Below are positions 54,282 to 64,000 of a stretch of DNA of 64,000 nucleotides, one piece after another. The notes under the pieces are model-generated. The model did no database searches and was not told the origin of the DNA. It was given only the letters and a program-made list of their open reading frames with translations. Numbering within the stretch: the stretch's first letter is position 1; every line of letters begins with the position of its first letter. The stretch is from FEB-22 sp003105195 (GTDB taxonomy: Bacteria; Pseudomonadota; Alphaproteobacteria; Rhizobiales; Xanthobacteraceae): contig JAOSKV010000007.1 in assembly GCA_027493405.1 (NCBI GenBank), positions 85,589 to 149,588 on the forward strand. The letters run 5' to 3'. The translations under genes and the position numbers were made by a program.

Positions 54282-54306
54282 AAAGTTCCTTTTTCGGGGG
54301 GTTGCG

Positions 54307-57300
54307 ATGAACGCACCGTTCGTGGTTGCTCAGGCGACGACTGGGCAGGTCACTCCGGCACCACGCACCATCAAGGTCACCAAGCCAGAAACCGGCCAGG
54401 CGGTTGCGCTCCGTCTGGACGGCACGGTGCGGTTGGACCTCACCGACATCGCCAGCGAGAACATCACGCTGGTGCGGGTCGGCGAGCGCCTCGTGATCCT
54501 GTTCGACAACCAGGCGACCATCGCGATCGAGCCCTTCTTCGATTCGAGCGGCCAGCCGCTGCAGGACATCTCGCTGCAGCTCGGGCCCGACCGCATCGTC
54601 GACGGCGCGCAGTTCGCCACCCTGTTCCCGATCTCCACCGACCAGTCGATCCTGCCGGCGGCCGGCGAGGGCGCGGGCGCGAGCAACACCGGCGGCCAGT
54701 TCGGCTCCTTCCAGATCGACGACTTCGCCGGCGGCAACCCGCTCGACCTGCTCGGCCAGGAGACGCTCGGCGGGCCGGGCTTCGGCGCCGCCAATCTGGT
54801 GAACGGCCTGCCGACCGCCTTCGACCTGACCCTCGGCCTCGACGACGACGAGATCAGCCTTGCCGAGGGCAATCTCGGCGGCCCCGGCGACGATCTCTTC
54901 CCGGCGACGGTCAGCGGCACCCTGCCGGTGGATTTCGGGCCCGACGGATTCGGCGATCTGTTCTTCAACGTCGCGGCCGGCCCGGTGCCGGGTCTGACCT
55001 CGGGCGGCGACCCGGTCTCCTACGCGCTCTCCGGCGACGGCCGCACCATCACGGCCTCCACGGTCAACGGCGTGGTGTTCACGATCGAGCTGGTGGTGAA
55101 CGGCGATGCGACCGTCACCTACACGGTGACCCTGTTCGCGCCGCTCGACCATCCGGACCAGGACGATCCCTCGACGCTCGACGTCGAGCGCGCCTTCGAG
55201 GACAACATCCTGCTCTCCTTCCCGTTCACGGTCCAGGACGGCAACGGCGACAGCGTCCGATTCGGCAGCGACGGCGTCGGCGACCTCGCCTTCGAGGTCG
55301 CGTCCGGCCCCGTCGCGGGCCTCACCTCCGGCGGCGACCCGGTCTCCTATGCGCTCTCCGCCGATGGCCGCACGCTCACGGCCTCGACCCAGAACGGCGT
55401 CGTGTTCACGATCGCGCTCGCCATCAATGCGGATTCCTCCGTCAGCTGCACGGTGACCCTGCTCCAGCCGCTCGACCATCCGAGCCGCGACGACCCGGCG
55501 ACGCCCGAGAGCGAGCGGGCCTTCGAGGACAACCTGCGGCTCGCCTTCCCGTTCACGATCCGCGACGCCAACGGCGACAGCGCGAGCGCCACGCTCACCC
55601 TCGACGTCGACGACGACACGCCCGTGATCGCCCTCGCCGAGAGCCGCACGGTCGACGAGGACGGGCTCGGCAATGCCGGCGACAGCTATCCGCAGGGCGA
55701 TGCGCCGGGGGCGGCGCTGAGCGTCACCGGATCGCTCGGCATCTCCTGGGGCGCCGACCGCTTCAACGACAGCGCCGACGGCGGGGTCGCCGGCGGCCCG
55801 GTCGCGGGCGACCGGGCGGTGGTGTTCTCCGGCCTCGGCGACGGCGTGCTGTCGTCCGTGCAGGCCGCGACCCTTCTCGCGGTCGCCGGCGCCGACGGCC
55901 CGCTCGATCTGGCCGACCTCGCCTGCGCGGGCGAGGCGCTGGTGTTCACGCTCTCGGGCAGCGGCACGGTTCTGACCGCCACCACGGTCAGCGGCGGGCC
56001 GGTGTTCACCGTGTCGCTCTCCGACACCGGTGACGCCGGCTCCTACACTTTCGTCCTGCAAGGTCCGCTCGATCATCCGCGGGCGGATGCGGAGGATGAC
56101 CTCATCCTCACCTTCGGCTTCACGGCCTACGATTCGGACGGTGATGCCGCTTCGGGCGCGTTCACGGTCACGGTCGACGACGACGCGCCGGTATCGACCG
56201 GCCGCGTGCAGAGCGCGGCGGTCTACGAGAACGAGCTGCCCGCCGGCACCGCCTTCGGCTCATCGACCGACTTGAACGGCGACGGCGGCGGCAACGACAC
56301 GCGGTACACGGGCAATCTCAAGTCGCTCGTCTCCTTCGGCGCCGACAAGGCAGGCACCTACATCGTCGAGACCGTCGATCTCGCGCCCGAGCTGCTCGCG
56401 CTGACCTCCGGCGGCGTGCCGCTGACCTACGCCATCGGCGTGGACAACATGCTGATCGCGACGGCGAACGGCGTCGCGATCTTCGATTTCCAGGTGGATC
56501 CGGACACGGGGCAGTATTCGTTCCGGCTCAAGGGTCCGCTGGATCATCTCGGCGGCGACGCTGCGGCGATCATCCTCGACATGTCCTCGGCGGTGACCGC
56601 GCGCGATTCCGACGGCGACACCGTCGCGCTCGCCGGCCAGATCCACGTCACGATCCTTGACGACAGCCCGGCCGCGCCGGATGCCGCCGCGCCGAATCCG
56701 CTTTCGGAGGACGGCCCGAACCCGATCCTGTCCAACGCGGCACTCGGCATGAATTGGGGTGCGGACGATGGCAATGACGGGGAGGGTCAGCCCGGCGACC
56801 GGGCGCTCGTCTTCAGCACCGCGGCCTTGGCACTCGGCGGCTCGGGCGCGATCTCCTCGCTGACCTCGAACGGGCTGCCCGTCACGCTCGGCCACCTGGA
56901 CGCGGCGCACACCATCCTGGTCGCCTATACGGGCGCGAGTGCGCCGACGCTCGGCACCGAGAGCAGCATCGTCTTCCTCGCGAGCCTCTCCGACATCGGC
57001 ACCGGTTCGTACAGCTTCGATCTCCGCCAGCCTCTCGACCATCCTGCGCCCGACGGCGCGCAGCAGCACTACATCGACCTCACCTTCTCCTACACGGCGA
57101 CCGACGCGGACGGCGACGTCGACGCGGGCGGCTTCACGGTGCGCATCGACGCCGCCGGCACGGTGTCGTCGATCGACTACAGCGGCCTTGCCACCGGCGT
57201 GTTCGTCAACCTGGCGAACGTCGCCACCACGGTAGCGGGCGAGACCGTGGCGGCGAACAGCGCCACCGACCGCGCATCCGTGACCCGCAAGGTGGTCGGC

Positions 57301-60300
57301 ATCGACCAGCTCGGCGCCATCACGACCGCCTACGGCTCGCAGGGCGACGACATCCTGGTCGGCGGCAACGAGGCGAGCCGGCTCGACGGCAATGACGGCG
57401 ACGACCTCATCTACGGGCTCGGCGGCAACGACGACCTGCGCGGTGGCGTCGGGGACGACGTCATCGACGGCGGCGCGGGTCACGACCTGATCCGCGGCGG
57501 CGCCGGCGACGACACGCTGACCGGCGGCGACGGGAGCGACACGTTCTTCGTCGACGGCGCCGGCCAGGGCCACGACACCTACTGGGGCGGCCCCGGCGAC
57601 GACCGCATCAAGGCCGAGAGCGACGGCACGATCGTCGGCCTTCAGGGCGATTTCGGCGCGGCCAACAGCATCGGCACCATCGAGGCGAACGGCTTCGCCG
57701 ATGTGCGGGTCTGGGGCGATGCCGACGGCAACCTCCTCGACTTCTCGGGGACGGCGCTCGCCGACGTGGTGGTCGACGGGCGCGAAGGGGACGACGAGAT
57801 CTTCGCCTCCAATTCCACCCACACGGTCATGCGCGGCGGCGCCGGCGACGACATCCTGCACGGCTCCGCGCTCACCAACACGGTCTACCTCGTCGACGGC
57901 GCCGACGAGGGAGTCGACACCTATCTGGGCGGTGCCAAGACCGACACCATCAAGGCCGAAAGCGACGGCACCATCGTGCGCCTCCAGGGCGATTTCGGCG
58001 CGGTCAACAGCATCGAGTCGATCGAGGCGAACGGCTTTTCCGATGTGAAGGTATGGGGCGAGGACACCGGCAACGTCCTCGACTTCTCGCAGACCGCGCT
58101 GGTGGGCGTGATCGTCGACGGCCGCGGCGGCGCCGACGAGATCTTCGCCTCCACCACGAGCCATTCGATCCTGCGCGGCGGCGCCGGCGACGACGTGCTG
58201 CACGGCTCCGACACCAGCAACACGATCTATCTGGTGAACGGCACGGACGAGGGCGAGGACACCTACCGGGGCGGCACGCGCACCGACCAGATCAAGGCCG
58301 AGAGCGACGGCACCATCATCCGCCTGAAGGGCGACTTCGGCGCCGCCAACCGCATCGACGCCATCGAGGCGAACGGCTTTGCCGATGTCCGTCTCTGGGG
58401 CGACGCCGGCGGCAACAACCTCGACTTCTCGGCCACGTCCCTGGTCGGCGTGTCGGTCGACGGGCGCGACGGCGACGACGTGATCCGCGGCAGCGCCGGC
58501 GCCGACCGCCTGTTCGGCGGCGCCGGCGACGACCTGATCATCCACCATGCCGGCGACGGCGCCGACCGCGTCGACGGCGGCTCCGAGACCGGCACCGCGG
58601 CGCCCGACTACGACACCCTGCGCGTGATCGGCGACTCCCGGAGCCGCACGTTCACGATCGGCAAGCTGGCGCAGTGGACCGGCAACAACATCGTCCCGGC
58701 CGACGGCAACCCGGATCTCGCCGACCTCACGGTTCAGTACACCGGGCCCGGCGCCGCCATGCTCCCGCGCCGACGAGGTCGAGCACGTCGACGTGGTGGC
58801 CGGCACGGGTGCCGTCACGCTGGTGGTCGGCGACCTGTCGGACACCGCGATCCTGCCCGCGACCGTCGGCTTTGAGGGCGGCGACGGCGCCGACACCGTG
58901 GACCTCACGGGCCGCACCTCGCCGCATCGCATCGTCGCCGACGGCGGCGCCGACACCGACACCGTGGTGTTCGGCTTCGCCTCGACCGAGGCGAGCCTCG
59001 AGGAGATCGTCGAGGATGGCAGCCTGGTCGGGATCAGGATCACCCGGCTGGTCGCCGGCGCGAGCGTCACCGACGAGTTCCGCAATTTCGAGACCCTGCG
59101 GTTCACCGACGGCAGCTTCACGCCCGCCGAGCTCCTCAACGACGCGCCGGTGCTCACGCCGGTGGACGTCGCGGGCGAGGTCACCGAGGACGTGGACGCG
59201 ACCGGCGGCAGCCTCACGGAGTCCGGCTCCGTCACCTTCGCGGATCCGGATGTCTGGAACACCGTCACGGCGAGCGCGGGCTTCGTCGACGCGGTCGCGG
59301 ACGGCGGCGCGGCGCTCTCCCCCGGGCTGCTGGCGGCCCTGCAGTCGGGCGCCTTCCAGATCGCGGTCTCCGGCTCCGACAATGCCGGCACCATCGACTG
59401 GAGCTTCGCGGTCGACAACGGCCTCGTCCAGTACCTGCGCGCCGGCCAGTCGGTGACCGCGACCTATCGGATCGCGGTCTCCGACGGCCATGGCGGCGTC
59501 GATGCCGAGGACGTCACGGTCACGATCCACGGCGCCGACGACAACGCCCTGATCGGCGACCCCACGGTCGCGAGCGTGACCGAGGATCTCGCTCCGGTGA
59601 ACGGTCTGCTGGCGGTGTCGGGAGTGATCCCGATCAGCGATCCGGACGGCGACGTGGTGGTCTTCGTCTCGGCGAGCCCGGCCGAGGGCAATCTCGGCAA
59701 CCTCAATCTCGCGCCCGACGGCAGCTACACCTACCGGGTCGCCAACAGCGCCGTGCAGCACCTCGGCGTCGGCGAGAGCAAGGTCGACACCTTCACGGTG
59801 ACGGCGAGCGACGGCACGACCAGGGACGTCGCCTTCACGATCCACGGCGTCAACGACCCCGCGCGCAACGCCTGGCTCGACGGCGACACGGTCGACGAGA
59901 ACGCCCCGGTCGGGACGCTGGTGGGCGTGCTGCGCGCCTTCGACGCCGAGGGCGATCCCGTCACCTGGTTCATCAACGGCACCGCCAATGGCCGCTTCAC
60001 CATCGACCGCCTCACCGGCGAGGTGCGGACCGCCGTCGTCCTCGACTACGAGGCGCTGGCCGGCCAGTCCTACATCATCGCCGCGACCCCGCTGGACGTG
60101 CACGGCGCGGGCGACATGCTGCGCGAGTTCACCATCCGGGTCAACGACGTCAACGAGGCGCCGACCTCGGCCTACACCATCGTCGAGCAGCAGTATGTCA
60201 GCGGGCCCAACACCGCGTCGCTGTTGGAGAACACGCACACCGCGGCGCCGATCCGGCTGACCTGGGTCGGCTACCTCGACGATGCCCTCGGCAGCGAGAC

Positions 60301-63300
60301 CTTGACGCTCGGCGGCACCGACGCGGCCCTCTTCGAGCTTCAAGGCAGCTTCGTCTTCCTGCGCGCGGGGGTTCAGCTCGACTACGAGACCAGGAGCTCC
60401 TACCAGGTCACGATCGACATCGACGATGCGAGCGTCGGCAGCACGCCCGACACGTCGGTCACGTTCAACCTGACGGTGGCCAACCTCACGATCGAGCCGG
60501 TCGCCGGAAGCGACAGCTTCACGATCGGCGAGGACGGAAGCTTGGCCGTCACGGGTCCGGGAATTCTCGGCAACGATACCATCCCGAACGGTCTTCCGCT
60601 CACCGTCAACACGAGCACGCTCAGCGGCCTCACCCTCGTCGAGGCGCCGACGGGCCTGACCATCGCGGATCTCGGCACGCTGTCGGTCAGCGCCGACGGC
60701 TCGTTCAATTACGCGCCGGGCGGCGATTTCGACCAGCTGCGCGCCGGCGAGCAGGCGGTTCTCGCCTTCACCTACCGGGCCGCCAACGGGGTCGCCAACT
60801 CGAACCTCGCCAGCGTGACCATCACGGTCACGGGCGAGAACGACGCGGCCGTGATCTCCGAGATCACGCCCGGGGTCGCCTTGGTCGAGGGCTTCGAGGG
60901 GTCGATCCAGGGAACCTGGACCCAGGTCGGCTGGTCGGCGATCGACCCGGCGCGCGCGACCGAGGGTGCGCGCGCGATCCTGGTCTCCTCGGAGGACGAC
61001 GATACCTGGATCGGCGCCGAGCCCGCCGAGCTCGAGCAGGCGCTCGGGCTCGCGAGCGGCGCGCTCGGCCAGGCGCTCGGCGACGTCGTCGACGGCGGCG
61101 CGATCGCGATCACGCTGACGAACCTGACGGCCGGCACCTACACGCTGTCCTTCGACTGGTTCTACCGGGCCGGCGACTACCTGCCCTACAACGACTCGGC
61201 CTTCGTCGCGATCGACGGCACCGTCCATCGGCTCGCCGATGTCGCCATGGTCGGCGACGAGGGCAGCTCCGGCTGGCAGACCTTCACGCTGACGGTCACG
61301 GTCGGCGCCACTTTGGCGCTCGGCTTCGGCGCCGTGAACGCCATCGACGTCGGCTTCAACGGCACGCTCGATGTCGATCTCGTCCGCCTCTCGGCGACCG
61401 ACCTGGTCGAGGACCGCGTGCTCTCGGTCGGCGGCAGCGTCTCGGTGAGCGATGTCGACCGCGGCGAGGCCGCGATCCAGGCCGCGAGCGGCGCGAGCCA
61501 GAAGGGTTACGGCAGCTACGCCGTGGATGCCGCCGGCCACTGGACCTTCACGCTCGACAACGCGCATCCCGACGTGCAGGCGCTCGCCGTAGGCGAGACC
61601 GCGACCGACTCCTTCATCCTGCGCAGCCTCGACGGCACCGAGAAGGAGATCACGGTGACGATCCGCGGCGTGAACGACGCCCCGGTCGTCGCCGACCCGA
61701 TCGCCGACCGCGCGTCGCCCGAGGACACGGCAGTGAGCTTCACGCTTCCGGCCGGCGCCTTCGCCGACGACACCGCCGGCACCCTGGCGCTGAGCGCGCA
61801 GCTCGCGAATGGCGATCCGCTGCCGTCATGGCTGGGCTTCGACCCCGCGACCGGCCTGTTCTCGGGAACGCCGCCGGCGAATTTCGCCGGCGACCTCGAG
61901 ATCCGCGTGACCGCGACCGACGGCAGCGCCCTTTCGGTCTTCGACGACTTCCGCCTCACGATCGTGCCCGTGAACGACGCCCCGGTCGTCCGCAACGACG
62001 GCTACACGACCGCCGAGGACCAGGCGCTGGTGGGCGCGGGACCGGGCGTGCTCGCCAACGACAGCGACGTCGACGGCGATGCGCTGACGGCCGTGCTGGT
62101 CGCCGGCCCGAGCCACGGCACGCTCACGCTCGACCCCGACGGCGCGTTCAGCTACGTGCCGCATGCCGACTATCACGGCACGGATTCCTTCCAGTACCGC
62201 GCCAATGACGGCGCGCTGAATTCCGCCGGTGTCGCCACCGTCGCCATCGTGGTCACGCCCGCGAACGACGCGCCGGTGGCCGTGGACGACGCCTTCACGA
62301 CGCGCGTCGGCACGCCGCTCGCCGGCAACCTGCTCTTCAACACCGGCGGCAACGACTACGACGTGGACGGCGACGCGCTCCGGCTCGCCGTCGTCGATCC
62401 GACCGGCGGCGATCCCGCGGACGCGGTCGCCGTGACCGTCACGGGCCAGGACTGGCAGACCATCGCGCTGACCAATGGCACCCTGCAGGTCCAGGCCGAC
62501 GGCGATTTCGCGTACACGCCGGATGCCGGCTATCTCGGCGCCGAGACCTTCGCCTACGCGATCTCGGACGGCCAGCTCTCGGCCATCGCGGCCGTAACCG
62601 TGAACGTGGTCGAGAACCAGAACCGCGCCCCGGTGCTCAACGGCGAGTTCGGGCCCCTGTATGCCCACAGCTCCGATTTCCGCGATGCCGCAGGCCTGAG
62701 CGTCCTGATCCCCGAGGGGCTGGTCACGGACCCGGACGGCGATCCGCTGACCTGGTCGGTCCGCACACTGTCGGTGACGAGCGCCCTTGCGGGCAATGCC
62801 GACGACGACGGCGACGGCATCGGCGGCTGGTGGAGCTTCGATGCCGCGACCCGCACCTTCACGGGGACCTATCCGAGCACCACGTCGTCGCGTTACGACC
62901 AGGCCGTGATCGAGATCACAGCCCGGGATGCGGACGGTGCGGAGGTCTCATTCCTCACCACGATCTCCGGCATCCTCGGCAACAGCTACACGTTCCCCGA
63001 GGCGTTCGGCTTTTCGGCCGGCACGTTCAAGCTGATGTACGGCAGCAGTCACCCCCAGAACGGCTTCACCTCGTCGACGGGCGGGCTCGTGCTGGCCGGC
63101 GGCGGCAGCGACACCTTCGGCGGATGGGCGGGCCACGTCGCGAACGATGCGATCTATGGCGAGGACGGAGACGATCTTCTCCTCGGCGAGGAGGGCGACG
63201 ACTTCCTGCACGGCGGCGCCGGCAACGACGGCCTGTCGGGCGGCGAAGGCCGCGACTTCCTGCTCGGCGGCGCCGACGACGACCGGCTCTATGGCGGGCT

Positions 63301-63643
63301 CGGCGACGACCGCCTCACCGGCGGCAGCGGCGCCGACACCTTCCGGTTCGAGTCCGCGGCCCAGGGTACGGACGCCATGGTCGACTTCGACGCCGGCGAG
63401 GGCGATGTCATCGAGCTCCTCGCCTCGGCCTTCGGGCTCGCGCCGGGCACCGACGTGGCGACGGTCTTCCGCGCCTCGCCGGGCACGGATTTCGACCACG
63501 CGGCCGGGGAGAAGCTGCACTTCGACACGTCCACCCGCACGCTCTGGTATGACGGGGACGGCGCCGGCGGTATCGCCGCGCTCGCGCTCGCCCGCCTCGA
63601 GAACGGGGTCGACCTGCAGGCGGGCGATATCCGGCTGGCGTGA
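54307..63643 (+). CDS. Giant RTX/T1SS-type adhesin-like protein, one frameshift
   Basis: About 3,112 residues once the frames are joined by removing one C from the run at 58763-58765. Residues 1-190 are an N-terminal region without signal peptide, like the cytoplasmic or retention start of type I secreted adhesins. Next come two T1SS-143/DUF5801-type units (GLTSGGDPVSYALS, PLDHP, AFEDN), further related beta domains, RTX nonapeptides (GGxGxDxLxG, about 57355-57540), three 114-residue tandem repeats, VCBS/cadherin-like domains (VNDAPV, GTDSFQYRANDGAL), and a C-terminal RTX block (GEDGDDLLLGEEGDDFL) with a serralysin-like secretion end (YDGDGAGG, ALARLENG). It is probably a Ca2+-binding surface or secreted adhesin exported by a T1SS encoded elsewhere. 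The start ATG follows GGGGGG. Confidence 0.88.
54949..55596 (+). repeat. Two T1SS-143-like repeat units in the giant gene
   Basis: Segments beginning at 54949 and 55273 are diverged direct repeats 324 bases (108 residues) apart. Both contain GLTSGGDPVSYALS, NGVVFTI, PLDHP, ERAFEDN and DGNGDS/DANGDS motifs. Confidence 0.75.
57607..58470 (+). repeat. Tandem 342-bp repeats in the giant gene
   Basis: IKAESDGTI begins at 57607, 57949 and 58291, exactly 342 bases (114 residues) apart. The third copy is partial. Each unit carries QGDFGA/KGDFGA, IEANGF, DVxxWG, LDFS, VDGR and an RTX GGAGDD element. The units are similar in DNA as well as protein, suggesting recent expansion. Confidence 0.85.
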
Positions 63644-63714
63644 ACGCGCCGCCGCGCGGCGCCCGCCACGCAAAGGAATCGGCCGGCCTGCGCCGGTCGA
63701 CGGGAGCGGATCGG

Positions 63715-64000
63715 GCTCAGTTCAGGGCGCTGACCACGGTCGGCCCGTCCACCGACTGCACCGTGCAGGCGACCGCGTAGTGCTTGCCGAGATTGAGCAC
63801 CGCGGTGCTGCGGATGCCGTCCAGCCAGACGCCGCGGCCCGCATAGCGGTAGCCGTTCCCCATCGGGATCAGCCGCACATGCACGGCCCGCCGCGGCCGG
63901 GTGTACAGGTATCCGGTCACCAGTTCGCCGGCCGGGCTCACCGCCCGCGCCTGCAGGGCGTAGTGGTGGCCATTGGCGCAGGCGAGCGAGAACGCGCCGC
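63715..64000. repeat. Long direct repeat, copy 2 (continues past the window)
   Basis: Second copy of the 53652-53937 sequence, differing at one base over 286. The offset between copies is 10,063 bases. Confidence 0.9.
63717..64000 (-). CDS. Small exported hypothetical protein, second copy, 5' end beyond the window
   Basis: The C-terminal 94 or so residues of the same protein as at 53654-54039 (ALQARAVSPAGELVTGYLY to VDGPTVVSALN). The sequence is identical in the shared part, with one silent DNA change. The start and signal peptide lie outside the window. Together with the first copy it brackets the giant gene in direct orientation. Function unknown. Confidence 0.7.
   Translation of the reverse strand, partial: GAFSLACANGHHYALQARAVSPAGELVTGYLYTRPRRAVHVRLIPMGNGYRYAGRGVWLDGIRSTAVLNLGKHYAVACTVQSVDGPTVVSALN

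Noticed and set aside
56260..59418. Very long open frame antisense to the giant gene (about 1,050 codons)
   Set aside because: It mirrors the codon bias of the Asp/Gly-rich repeats on the plus strand. Its translation has no domain, and the plus-strand reading has clear RTX and cadherin-like domains.
58793..63643. A separate second giant protein starting near 58793
   Set aside because: The domain series runs across the break, no start with a ribosome-binding site is present, and removal of one C at 58763-58765 joins the frames.
1..64000. CRISPR arrays, IS elements or prophage genes
   Set aside because: No regularly spaced short repeats, transposase, integrase or phage structural genes were recognised anywhere in the window.

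Overview
The window reads as chromosomal DNA of a GC-rich alphaproteobacterium, most likely in or near the Hyphomicrobiales. The evidence is a GcrA cell-cycle regulator, a complete PhyR-NepR-EcfG general stress module with EcfG-type promoters, a SAM-II riboswitch in front of metZ, and the gene order gcrA-argD-argF-hslO ... apaG-metZ-dcd, which I recall from that group. No phage, IS element, integrase or CRISPR array was seen.

Layout. 0.2-2.3 kb: a thiolase-like gene and an SDR dehydrogenase (acyl-CoA type chemistry). 2.8-5.7 kb: two unrecognised exported proteins, then tRNA-Arg. 6-8.9 kb: divergent LysR regulator and cupin, then folE and a pterin carbinolamine dehydratase. 9-12.2 kb: a TRAP transporter (dctPQM). 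13-14.1 kb: a fusion of an MfnB-like furan-phosphate synthase with dihydroneopterin aldolase. 14.2-20.3 kb: a general stress response island (HWE kinase, small membrane proteins, CsbD, PhyR, NepR, EcfG), with seven exact EcfG promoter motifs. 20.4-24.2 kb: flavin monooxygenase, uracil/purine-type permease, LPG-synthase-like membrane protein. 24.4-32.5 kb: phoR-pstSCAB-phoU-phoB with a Pho box. 32.6-36.6 kb: gcrA, divergent from argD-argF-hslO. 36.7-40 kb: two tandem trkH paralogues and apaG. 40.2-43 kb: opgC with two SGNH hydrolases. 43-46.5 kb: metZ (SAM-II), dcd, a repeat element and a voltage-gated cation channel. 46.6-50.6 kb: tRNA-Gly, a second TRAP system and an amidohydrolase. 50.9-53.5 kb: an ABC-F ATPase translationally coupled to a homologue of aminoglycoside-resistance 16S rRNA m7G1405 methyltransferases. 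53.7-64 kb: a roughly 3,110-residue RTX/T1SS adhesin-like gene flanked by two nearly identical copies of a small exported-protein gene.

How the genes work together. The stress island looks self-contained: a sensor kinase, the PhyR/NepR/EcfG partner switch and at least four EcfG-controlled envelope or stress genes. The Pho cluster forms a complete sensing-uptake loop. The ABC-F/methyltransferase pair is the most interesting candidate for an undescribed ribosome-directed function.

Sequence quality. About a dozen single-base indels, many in homopolymers, break otherwise well-conserved genes (pstB, both dctQ genes, the thiolase, lysR, the giant gene). Two roughly 90-base tracts of nearly pure G/C replace coding sequence. 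I treat these as probable sequencing or consensus errors. Coordinates for such genes span the reconstructed whole gene.
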